A DNA stretch of 8,606 nt from an uncultured Ruminococcus sp. GTDB taxonomy: Bacteria; Bacillota; Clostridia; Oscillospirales; Ruminococcaceae. Position 1 is the stretch's first letter; each line of letters starts with the position of its first letter. The notes under the pieces are model-generated. The model had not been told where the DNA came from, did not search any database, and saw nothing but the letters and a program-made list of their open reading frames with translations. A program made the position numbers and the translations under genes. Positions 1 to 6,456 of the stretch are shown piece by piece. The DNA lies in contig CAMWGS010000069.1 of assembly GCA_947173865.1 (NCBI GenBank), forward strand, positions 1 through 8,606. The letters run 5' to 3'.

Positions 1-4
1 ATAT

Positions 5-33
5 ATTATAACCTTTTTTTTTTATTTTGTCAA
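5..33 (-). promoter_or_regulatory. Consensus sigma-A promoter reading out of the left edge
   Basis: On the minus strand a perfect -35 box TTGACA (33 to 28) and a perfect -10 box TATAAT (10 to 5) are separated by exactly 17 bp (11-27), nearly all A on the transcribed strand. Transcription would begin just beyond the left end of the window, so this promoter serves an unseen minus-strand gene and not the gene at 146-1786. It lies downstream of that gene's terminator, which fits a separate transcription unit. Confidence 0.8.
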
Positions 34-106
34 TATCTGTGATAAAAAAATATATAAATTTACTTAACTTTTTAATAGGGTTTGAATTTTTTGGTAAATG
101 TAAGTT

Positions 107-137
107 AAAAAACAGGTTCTGAATATATCAGAACCTG
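107..137 (-). terminator. Intrinsic terminator of the penicillin-binding protein gene
   Basis: A perfect 10-bp inverted repeat (arms 113-122 and 128-137, 5-nt loop 123-127) is followed on the minus strand by six T residues (112 to 107). It starts 9 nt past the TAA stop of the PBP gene. The U-run is only on the minus-strand side, so termination is directional. It separates the PBP gene from the next promoter at 5-33. Confidence 0.88.
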
Positions 138-145
138 AAAAAGTT

Positions 146-1786
146 TTACTGGTTTGCAATTATGTTTATTAATCCCTGATAGAGATATGCAGATTCGCTT
201 GAAAAATTGAATCCGTAGTCATTCGGGTTCTGCATCTGCATTACAACTATGTATGAACCGTTTTCGTGATAATTGCTGTAGTCTGTATAAACGGGATTTG
301 TATCGGTTTTATCATTGACATTTCTGAGACAGCCCGTAATATAGAGAATATCTGCTCCGCCTGTTTCGGCAGTTCCTGTTTTTGCATAGAAATTATAGTT
401 TTCGCCTGCATAGATTCCGAGATTAGAACCGACTCCCAGCATACCGTCAAGTATACCCTGTCTGCAATTTTCAGGCACAGACGCTATGACATCATAAGGT
501 TTAGAACCTTCCAGAAGTACCGCCTGAGCTCCGCTTGAGTCGATGACATTCTTTAACATAAACGGCTTCACCATATCGCCGAAAATAGCTTCACGGCAGA
601 GTGTGGCAAGAAACATTGGACTTGTGCGGACATAAGCCTGTCCGAATGCACTTCTTCTCAAATCGTCCTTACAAGTTATATCCATACTGCTTTCTATAGT
701 ACCGAAGTCACATTCTATGTCACAGTCGTCACCGAAATGGAACATTTCTTTAAGCTCACTGCGTGCGGTTTCTTCACCGATTTCATCAAACACCTTTGCA
801 AAGAAGATGTTGCTTGAATTTATGAAAGCTGAATAAAGGTCTCTCTGCATAGGATAATATGAATTTTTGTCGTGGTCCCAGTCTACTATAACGCCCTCGT
901 CGGAATACCATGTCCCCTCATCATACAGGGAATATATTTCATGTTTGTCCGCTATAATTTCCGTCATGATTTTAAAACACGAACCGGGTGGTTGTTTCTG
1001 CATTGACTTGTTTTCCAGTGCACCATAACCTACAACGTCAATATAGTTCGGGTCACTGTTGTATCTGTCGGGTGCAAATGACGGATATGAAACGTTAGCC
1101 ATAACAGAGCCGTCCGTACGCAGTACCACTACAGAGCCTACAATATTCACACTTTCCATGTAATCATAAATTGCCTGCTGTATTTCGGCATCAAGAGTAA
1201 GCTGAACGGATTTCCCCATATTTTCGGAAGAAATATTTGAGTAAGGGTCTGACGGACTGAGAATATCATTGAAAGAAGTTTCAATGCCGTTTGAAAATTC
1301 ACTGATAATATTGCCGAAAGATATCTTATATTTCTGTGAATACTTTCTTTTTCCGTTTTCATCACTTTTTACAAGGACTACACCGTTTGCATCATAAATA
1401 TTGCCACGTCCCGAATGTGAAACATCAACGATTTCAAAGGTCGTTGCGGTTGTGGTCGTAGTTTCGGAATTTTCGGACGTATCTGTGGTTGATGTGGTTG
1501 TAACTGCTGACGTTGTTGTTGTTTCTTCTGTTTTTTTGTCAGAAACGGAAGTTGACTTTGACTGTTCACGTTTGTTTTCAGCTTTCAATATTCCGTCGTC
1601 AGCGATTTCTCCGAAGTCACCCTCCTTGACTTCCATAATAACGGGTTTTGCTTCAGGTTCGGTTTGTGATTCAGATTCGGAAATGTCCTGAACAACTTTC
1701 TTTGAACCGCAAGAAACCGCAGATGTAAGTACAATACCCGCAAGAAAAAGTGAAGCAAAATTTTTTTTACCCAACTTCATAGTCAT
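146..1786 (-). CDS. Lipoprotein class B penicillin-binding protein (transpeptidase)
   Basis: 546-residue predicted D,D-transpeptidase that would cross-link peptidoglycan stem peptides outside the membrane. Residues 1-26 form a lipoprotein-type signal: basic start, hydrophobic 11-25, lipobox AVSC with Cys26. A charged and Thr/Ser-rich linker (about 35-117) follows. RGNIYDANG at 127-135 matches the RGxIxDRNG motif that opens class B PBPs. The catalytic domain (about 190-546) has all three penicillin-binding motifs: S269-C-F-K272 (nucleophile Ser269), S324-S-N326 and K469-T-G-T472. The GQAYVRTSP segment (382-390) is also typical. The stretch between RGxI and the catalytic domain is only about 60 residues, so the usual dimerisation domain is largely missing. 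The gene is monocistronic, with its own promoter and terminator. The start could be Met1 or Met3 (see the Shine-Dalgarno entry). Known for the family: motifs and reaction. Inferred: lipidation and a specialised, not housekeeping, role. Confidence 0.9.
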   Translation of the reverse strand: MTMKLGKKNFASLFLAGIVLTSAVSCGSKKVVQDISESESQTEPEAKPVIMEVKEGDFGEIADDGILKAENKREQSKSTSVSDKKTEETTTTSAVTTTSTTDTSENSETTTTTATTFEIVDVSHSGRGNIYDANGVVLVKSDENGKRKYSQKYKISFGNIISEFSNGIETSFNDILSPSDPYSNISSENMGKSVQLTLDAEIQQAIYDYMESVNIVGSVVVLRTDGSVMANVSYPSFAPDRYNSDPNYIDVVGYGALENKSMQKQPPGSCFKIMTEIIADKHEIYSLYDEGTWYSDEGVIVDWDHDKNSYYPMQRDLYSAFINSSNIFFAKVFDEIGEETARSELKEMFHFGDDCDIECDFGTIESSMDITCKDDLRRSAFGQAYVRTSPMFLATLCREAIFGDMVKPFMLKNVIDSSGAQAVLLEGSKPYDVIASVPENCRQGILDGMLGVGSNLGIYAGENYNFYAKTGTAETGGADILYITGCLRNVNDKTDTNPVYTDYSNYHENGSYIVVMQMQNPNDYGFNFSSESAYLYQGLINIIANQ

Positions 1787-1790
1787 ATTA

Positions 1791-1799
1791 CCGCCTTTT
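1791..1799 (-). promoter_or_regulatory. Shine-Dalgarno of the PBP gene, start ambiguous
   Basis: The minus strand reads AAAAGGCGG just before the gene. The spacing to Met1 (1784-1786) is 4 nt, which is short. The spacing to the in-frame ATG of Met3 (1778-1780) is 10 nt, which is a little long. Both are possible and the protein differs by two residues, leaving the signal peptide unaffected. Confidence 0.5.
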
Positions 1800-1850
1800 G
1801 TTGTCTTTCTTTCTTTTTTTGTATATCGTATTAATGTATATTACTATTTC

Positions 1851-1879
1851 ATTATACTCTTTTTTTCTTTTTACGTCAA
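1851..1879 (-). promoter_or_regulatory. Sigma-A promoter of the PBP gene
   Basis: On the minus strand TTGACG (1879 to 1874) and a perfect TATAAT (1856 to 1851) are separated by 17 bp (1857-1873), an A/G-only spacer apart from its first base. Transcription should start near 1844, giving a leader of about 58 nt before the PBP start. The leader is A-rich and I see no riboswitch or stable hairpin in it. The promoter lies in the 161-nt gap after the dockerin gene, so the PBP gene can be expressed independently of the upstream operon. Confidence 0.82.
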
Positions 1880-1901
1880 CCGAATTTTATATTTTTCTGC
1901 A

Positions 1902-1919
1902 TAAAAATGTTTTTAACAT
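1902..1919 (-). terminator. Weak hairpin plus T-run after the dockerin gene
   Basis: On the minus strand a 5-bp stem (ATGTT/AACAT, arms 1915-1919 and 1907-1911, 3-nt loop) is followed by five T residues. It lies about 28 nt past the stop of the dockerin gene and upstream of the PBP promoter, where an operon terminator is expected. The stem is short and AT-rich, so termination would be leaky at best. Confidence 0.3.
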
Positions 1920-1927
1920 GAAGCGGT

Positions 1928-1945
1928 AAATATCAGCTGATATTT
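1928..1945. repeat. Perfect 18-bp palindrome after the dockerin gene
   Basis: AAATATCAGCTGATATTT is its own reverse complement and sits 2 bp beyond the stop codon of the dockerin gene. In RNA it could fold as a 7-bp stem with an AGCT loop, but no T-run follows directly. It could be part of a transcript 3' end, an mRNA-stabilising hairpin or a dimeric protein-binding site. The sequence alone does not decide. Confidence 0.5.
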
Positions 1946-1947
1946 TA

Positions 1948-3603
1948 TCATTCATCAACGAATGGTGTGATGTACTGTTTGCTTGCGTACCCGTAATAAG
2001 TGATATTATTTTCCTCATAGCTCACATAGTACCATTCTTCATTATTTCCGTAGATACAAATAAATGAGTCTTTCGGCATTTCAAGGAGTATTTTGGCTTT
2101 TAAATCGGGAGCATTTCTGAGATTCAGAGGTCCGATGTCTGTTGATACTGTTCCGCCGTTTGCGATTTGATTCTGAGTGAAATGAAAGTCCGAACCTGCT
2201 TTATCTGTATTGTAATAGGTATACGGTAATCTGTTCAGCACTGACGAATCGCTGTAATCATAAGACTTGATTTCCGTTCCGTATTCTATATAGTTTTCGT
2301 CCTGTTCCTTTTCATATATGTTTTCGGTTGAGACTGATTTTCCGTCAAAGCTGATTAAATCTACTGACTGATATCCTGTATGACATTTATTTCTGTAAAG
2401 TTTTCCGTCCTTTTCGGTAAGAACACTATTACTTGCTCCGATGTCTCCGACAAATATCATTTCATTGTCTTTTATGCTGTATACTGAATAAATGCTGTCT
2501 GCTTCACAAGTACCTGTTTCCATTATAAGTTCATAAACGCCGTCATCATTTATATCATAGATATAATAATGATGGTATAAAAGATTATTTGCTGTTCCCG
2601 CCATGCTTTCCACTGCTTCATAGTACCATGAATAATCAATATTTGTAGTTGCTGAGGTAATCGGTGCAGTAGTTGTGGTAGTTGTTGACGAAACTGTTGT
2701 AGTAGTTGTTGTTGAAGATGATGTTGTTGACTTTGAAGATGTTGAAGAAGATGTTTTTGGTGCTGTGCTTACTGTGGTAGTGGTGGTGGATTTTTTTGTT
2801 GAAGAAGATGATGTAGTTGTAGTTGACGATTTCGGAGCAGAAGTTGTTGATTCATTTTTTTCATTAATCCATGTGGCAGTACCGACAGCGGAAAGTTTAG
2901 CATAGTACTGCTGAATCTGTGTAGCGTCTACTGCATCAACCAAATCATCATTATTTACATCTGCTGCAAGTAGCTGTCTTTCATTGAAAGTAATTTCACC
3001 GCTTGCGGAAAGTTTAGCATAGTACTGCTGAATCTGTGTGGCATCTACTGCGTCAACCAGATTATCACCATTTACATCACCTTTGAGGTAATGATTCATG
3101 TGAAGTGAAATATTTTTCTGTGTTTTGGTTTCAGATGCAATATCCCATTTATTTCCCGTATATTCGTTATCCACAGTGAAAGTATATGTCATATTCATGA
3201 AACTGTCGGGATTGTCGTTGCCGTCGGGTACTGTAAATGTGTCTGTATAAACGGTTGTGTCGTTGTAATCTCCGCCTGTAACAGCAACACTCAGTGTATA
3301 ATTACGGTAATCGTCGTCAGTTGTATCTCTGCCTTCGATATCGAAAGAATAAGAGTGTCCGCTGTCTGCTTCTATGCTGTAATACGGTTCATCTGTTACT
3401 TCGGGGGAAGTAAAGTTTATTTTTATTTCCGCAGAAGATTTTTCCGGAATTTCAATAATTATTTTTCCATTGACATCGTTTACATTGAAATCATTGTAGA
3501 CAGGAGTGATATTTTCTGCAAATGCGTTTTCAATCGGGGATAAAATCGTAATTGCAGACAATGCAAAAGCTGAAAGAACAGCCGTTATTCCTGATTTTTT
3601 CAT
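1948..3603 (-). CDS. Secreted dockerin protein with Thr/Ser linker and SH3b domain
   Basis: 551-residue exported protein. Residues 1-29 look like a Sec signal peptide (MKKSG, hydrophobic 7-21, AFA cleavage site). Residues 31-170 form a beta-rich domain I do not recognise. Residues 174-241 are a type I dockerin: two calcium-loop repeats starting at Asp176 and Asp215, with D-x-N-x-D...D ligands, each followed by the same QIQQYYAKLS helix. Residues 252-320 are a Thr/Ser linker. Residues about 325-470 contain an EF-like DINDDG loop (350-355) in a module resembling those often annotated as FG-GAP/VCBS-like. Residues 485-548 match a bacterial SH3b domain (LNLRNAPD at 493-500), a fold that often binds wall peptides or glycans. 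The start is ATG with AAGGA 8 nt upstream. It begins 23 nt after the SGNH gene and is probably co-transcribed. Known: dockerins bind cohesins. Inferred: the protein docks onto a cohesin-bearing surface scaffold. No catalytic domain is recognised. Confidence 0.85.
   Translation of the reverse strand: MKKSGITAVLSAFALSAITILSPIENAFAENITPVYNDFNVNDVNGKIIIEIPEKSSAEIKINFTSPEVTDEPYYSIEADSGHSYSFDIEGRDTTDDDYRNYTLSVAVTGGDYNDTTVYTDTFTVPDGNDNPDSFMNMTYTFTVDNEYTGNKWDIASETKTQKNISLHMNHYLKGDVNGDNLVDAVDATQIQQYYAKLSASGEITFNERQLLAADVNNDDLVDAVDATQIQQYYAKLSAVGTATWINEKNESTTSAPKSSTTTTSSSSTKKSTTTTTVSTAPKTSSSTSSKSTTSSSTTTTTTVSSTTTTTTAPITSATTNIDYSWYYEAVESMAGTANNLLYHHYYIYDINDDGVYELIMETGTCEADSIYSVYSIKDNEMIFVGDIGASNSVLTEKDGKLYRNKCHTGYQSVDLISFDGKSVSTENIYEKEQDENYIEYGTEIKSYDYSDSSVLNRLPYTYYNTDKAGSDFHFTQNQIANGGTVSTDIGPLNLRNAPDLKAKILLEMPKDSFICIYGNNEEWYYVSYEENNITYYGYASKQYITPFVDE
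2644..2850 (-). repeat. Thr/Ser-rich linker-coding triplet tract
   Basis: This encodes residues 252-320 of the dockerin protein, almost all Thr, Ser, Lys, Ala and Pro, and separates the dockerin from the C-terminal modules. The DNA is a degenerate ACN/TCN triplet array prone to slippage, and its complement gives a spurious Val-rich open frame on the plus strand. Similar but shorter tracts occur in the PBP and lipoprotein genes. Confidence 0.75.
2888..3078 (-). repeat. Dockerin-coding direct repeat, 117-bp period
   Basis: The two halves of the dockerin are encoded by direct repeats at 2888-2961 and 3005-3078. The first 35 nt (2888-2922 and 3005-3039) are identical and the rest differ at only a few positions. 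The 117-bp period equals 39 codons. The halves are the known internal duplication of dockerins; the unusual point is how similar they remain at the DNA level. Confidence 0.85.
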
Positions 3604-3626
3604 AGATAATTTCCTTTCTTTATTCT

Positions 3627-5021
3627 CTATTGTGATGAAACTGCACTGCCGTCGTCGTTTACGGCTATAACGGTTATATTTTCAAGATTTCCTCCTGAAT
3701 CCTTGGGAATATAAAGGGAAAAACCGTTGTCACTTGTTTCCTCCTCACGTTCAAGAAGTTTGTCCTCAAAGGCATTGAAAGCCCTGTAGGTAATGCCGTT
3801 TGCAGTTACAAAGATTTTCGTGTTGTTGCCTGTAAAAAAGTCTTTTCCGAGTTCTCCGAATATATGTATATAATTGCCGTTTTCTTCATGTTTTACAGTT
3901 ATGTCATTGCACACTTCAAGAGTCTTGAAACTTAAATTTTCGGCGACGGGTGCAGGCATAAGAGGAGCATATTTCTGTAAATCGGATATATTTCTTTCGA
4001 CGATTTCAAGTATTACCGTATCTGCTCCGTTTTCACCTATTCCGTCCATTCTGTAGGGAACTGTCCTTGTGAACTCAGCCGAGCCGAAACATTCAGCCAT
4101 AAACGGAATTATAGCCTCTCCGTATGAATCACGGTACATGAGAAGATTTCCGTTTTTTCCTTCGCAGAAGGTTTTTATAGACATATCGTCAAAAGCCATG
4201 AAACGTCCGAGATACTGATATTTGTATTCATAATCACTGTATATCTGTGTATCGTCAGGTTTTTCGGATGGATAAATCATATCCGCCAAATCGCCCTTAT
4301 GGTCGTTTCTGACAGTCCAGCTTCCCGACGGGCATTTTTCCTTGCCGAGCATTTCCATAAGACGTGCGTGACCTGCATATGCCCCCAGATTGTTCCAGTG
4401 GGTATCCTTTTTGTGATAAAGAGGAATATTTGAATCTGTGTTCATAATAACTGCTTTCATGTCACAGTAGGGAAAATCTTCTTCAAAGCTTTCTGAAAGT
4501 TTTTCATAATTGTCCTTGTTTTCGGCGGGGGAGTAGTTGAACGGCATATATTCGGGATAAACAGAATTTTTATTCGGTGCTATTGTAAATATAAACTGTG
4601 CATTGTTCTGTTTACAATATTCGTTCATCATTTCGAGATTGTTTTTTATATTGTTTATTCCTCTGTCACTGAGAGTATCTATATTAAGAAAGTCGTTTAC
4701 TGTCTCACCATAATAAAGCCAGCCATACTTTCCTTTGATTACATCTTTGTTCGGGGAAGTTCCGAAAACAGTTGATTTAAATCGTCCGTCAAGAGTAACA
4801 AGCTGTTGACGGAAAGCGAAGTGTTCGGAAAAGTAGGTTTCAAATTCGTCGCAGTATTCAAAATTAATTTTACCGTCGTCATTTTTTATTTTCGGAGCGT
4901 CTGAAAGACGGCGTTTTTCGCCCGAAGCGTCAGACTTTACAAACGGCATGAATACGGACGGTACAAGACATATTCCTATAAATACAGCCGAATAAATTTT
5001 ATATAATGTATTTTTGTTCAT
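3627..5021 (-). CDS. AlgJ/AlgX/DHHW-like SGNH-fold O-acetyltransferase
   Basis: 464 residues starting at the ATG at 5019-5021. An upstream in-frame extension to 5126 runs into the MBOAT gene and is rejected because GGAGGT lies just before 5021. Residues 8-27 are one hydrophobic anchor, so the rest should be extracellular. Family motifs: GKYGWLYY (97-104), APNKNSVYPEYMP (148-160), D206-T-H208-W (the DxH of the catalytic set) and R-D-S299-Y (nucleophile Ser299). All three catalytic residues known from AlgJ/AlgX are present. Residues about 371-464 look like an added beta-rich domain, possibly glycan-binding. It follows the MBOAT gene by 11 nt. In known systems such as alginate AlgI/AlgJ/AlgX, an MBOAT passes acetyl groups across the membrane and an SGNH protein places them on the polymer. 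Inferred: this protein does the same for an unknown surface glycan. Confidence 0.83.
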   Translation of the reverse strand: MNKNTLYKIYSAVFIGICLVPSVFMPFVKSDASGEKRRLSDAPKIKNDDGKINFEYCDEFETYFSEHFAFRQQLVTLDGRFKSTVFGTSPNKDVIKGKYGWLYYGETVNDFLNIDTLSDRGINNIKNNLEMMNEYCKQNNAQFIFTIAPNKNSVYPEYMPFNYSPAENKDNYEKLSESFEEDFPYCDMKAVIMNTDSNIPLYHKKDTHWNNLGAYAGHARLMEMLGKEKCPSGSWTVRNDHKGDLADMIYPSEKPDDTQIYSDYEYKYQYLGRFMAFDDMSIKTFCEGKNGNLLMYRDSYGEAIIPFMAECFGSAEFTRTVPYRMDGIGENGADTVILEIVERNISDLQKYAPLMPAPVAENLSFKTLEVCNDITVKHEENGNYIHIFGELGKDFFTGNNTKIFVTANGITYRAFNAFEDKLLEREEETSDNGFSLYIPKDSGGNLENITVIAVNDDGSAVSSQ

Positions 5022-5025
5022 AGAT

Positions 5026-5031
5026 ACCTCC
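5026..5031 (-). promoter_or_regulatory. Strong Shine-Dalgarno fixing the SGNH gene start
   Basis: The minus strand reads GGAGGT, 4 nt before the ATG at 5019-5021 and just past the MBOAT stop codon TAA (5033-5035). It argues strongly for the 464-residue start instead of the 35-residue longer reading, whose N-terminus would be encoded inside the MBOAT gene. Confidence 0.88.
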
Positions 5032-5032
5032 G

Positions 5033-6439
5033 TTAAAATCTGAAATAAATAAACGGATTGTATGAGGCAGACGAAAGTGTAAGTATACAGACAATCAGAA
5101 GTAAAAGTGATACCGCATACGAACATACTTCACCTGCTGAAAGTATTTTCTCAGATGTGATTTTTCTGCCTGCCGTCTGCCATACGGGCATTGAGAATAT
5201 ACACGCAAATACAAACATTATAATGTACATCGGTGTAAGCTGTTGTATGAACATTGCTGTACTTTCAGCATTGTTTTGTGACGGACTGAACATCTTTCCT
5301 ATGAAACGGCACGCCGACGAGATATTGTCTGCCCTGAAAAATACAAATGCCGTAACGGTTACTAAAAGTGTGTAAATATACCTGAACGGTCTGAACCATT
5401 TTTCCGTGTTTATGATTTTATATGATTCAATCATCATGAAAGCACCGTTTATAAGTCCCCACACTATGAAATTGAGACTTGCACCGTGCCAGAGTCCCGT
5501 ACAGAAAAAAACAAAAAGCTTGTTAAATGCAGTACGGACTTTGCCTTTTCTGTTTCCTCCTAATGGTATGTACAGATATTCCTTGAACCATGTTGAAACG
5601 GATATGTGCCATCTTCTCCAGAATTCCTGCATACTTCCCGATATGTACGGATAATTGAAGTTCTCCCTGAAATCAAATCCGAACATTGAACCAAGTCCTA
5701 TAGCCATATCACTGTAACCGCTGAAATCAAAGTAAATCTGTAGCATATAGGAAACCGCACCAAGCCATGCAAGCGGAAAAGTAAGCTTTTCTGTTTCCAG
5801 TCCGTATACAAAATCAGCGGTGACAGCCATTGTATTTGCAATGAGTAATTTTTTTGAAAGACCTGTTATAAATCTTCTTATACCCTGTGCGGTTTTTTCG
5901 GGAGTGTTTTTTCTGTTGTCAATCTGGTCGGCAAAATCGTAGTACTTGACAATAGGACCTGCCACAAGCTGAGGAAAAAACGTTATATAAAGGGCAAGCC
6001 TGTAAAGACTTTTCTGAATGTATTTCGGTTCTTTGTAAGCGTCAATTACATATGACATCGCCTGAAATGTATAGAATGATATGCCGATAGGAAGGGCAAT
6101 ATTCGGTATACTCATACTGAGGAACGGCAGACGGTCAAGCATTTCCGCACCGAATCCCGCATATTTGAAAATGCCGAGCATAAGCAGATTTGATGCAATG
6201 CTTATCACAAGAACTGTTTTTCGTGATTTGTTTGTCTCTTTCATGGAAAGTCCGAAAACATAGTTCATGATGATGGAAATTATCATCAGGACTATTGCTT
6301 TCGGTTCTCCGTAGGTATAGAATGCTATGCTTAAAACAAGCAGAAGAATGTTTTTAGCCTTAACGGTCGGTATTATACGGTAAAGTATATATACCGACGT
6401 TAAGAATATAAAAAGAAATACGGGACTGCTGAATACCAA
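5033..6439 (-). CDS. MBOAT family membrane O-acyltransferase (AlgI/DltB-like)
   Basis: 468-residue polytopic membrane protein, full length for the AlgI group, predicted to move acetyl groups from a cytoplasmic donor to an extracytoplasmic acceptor. Signatures in order: N-terminal MVFSSPVFLF, ALPIGISFYTFQAMSY (115-130), FFPQLVAGPI (154-163), QIYFDFSGYSDMAIGLG (234-250), NYPY (262-265), EFWRRWHISVSTWFKEYLYIPLGG (272-295) and GLWHGA (315-320) with the expected catalytic His318. The protein ends NPFIYFRF, like family members. The start codon is TTG (6437-6439), supported by a GGGGG Shine-Dalgarno 8 nt upstream and by MVFSS being the family N-terminus. It is 17 nt after the lipoprotein gene and 11 nt before the SGNH gene. 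DltB is less likely because no other dlt gene is visible; an alginate-type O-acetylation pair fits better. The acceptor glycan is unknown. Confidence 0.93.
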   Translation of the reverse strand: MVFSSPVFLFIFLTSVYILYRIIPTVKAKNILLLVLSIAFYTYGEPKAIVLMIISIIMNYVFGLSMKETNKSRKTVLVISIASNLLMLGIFKYAGFGAEMLDRLPFLSMSIPNIALPIGISFYTFQAMSYVIDAYKEPKYIQKSLYRLALYITFFPQLVAGPIVKYYDFADQIDNRKNTPEKTAQGIRRFITGLSKKLLIANTMAVTADFVYGLETEKLTFPLAWLGAVSYMLQIYFDFSGYSDMAIGLGSMFGFDFRENFNYPYISGSMQEFWRRWHISVSTWFKEYLYIPLGGNRKGKVRTAFNKLFVFFCTGLWHGASLNFIVWGLINGAFMMIESYKIINTEKWFRPFRYIYTLLVTVTAFVFFRADNISSACRFIGKMFSPSQNNAESTAMFIQQLTPMYIIMFVFACIFSMPVWQTAGRKITSEKILSAGEVCSYAVSLLLLIVCILTLSSASYNPFIYFRF

Positions 6440-6447
6440 AAACAGTT

Positions 6448-6452
6448 CCCCC
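6448..6452 (-). promoter_or_regulatory. Shine-Dalgarno supporting the TTG start of the MBOAT gene
   Basis: The minus strand reads AAAGGGGGAA, with the five G residues 8 nt before the TTG at 6437-6439 and inside the 17-nt gap after the lipoprotein gene. No ATG or GTG lies nearby in frame that would keep the conserved N-terminus. Confidence 0.7.
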
Positions 6453-6456
6453 TTTC

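Noticed and set aside
34..106. Small RNA or gene in the AT-rich left intergenic stretch
   Set aside because: No open frame with a ribosome binding site, and no stem-loop apart from the terminator at 107-137.
1401..1691. Plus-strand 96-codon open frame
   Set aside because: It is antisense to the Thr-rich linker of the PBP gene, and its poly-Val composition follows from the complementary ACN codons.
2675..2905. Plus-strand Val/Asp-rich open frame
   Set aside because: It is the complement of the Thr/Ser linker of the dockerin gene. It has no ribosome binding site and its composition is that of a shadow frame.
5022..5126. 35-residue N-terminal extension of the SGNH gene overlapping the MBOAT gene
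   Set aside because: GGAGGT sits 4 nt before the ATG at 5019-5021 and the resulting protein begins with a normal membrane anchor. The extension is encoded inside the MBOAT C-terminus and looks unlike an N-terminus.
5033..6439. DltB, D-alanylation of teichoic acid
   Set aside because: No dltA, dltC or dltD homologue is visible. The following gene is of the AlgJ/AlgX/DHHW type, so O-acetylation is the better reading.
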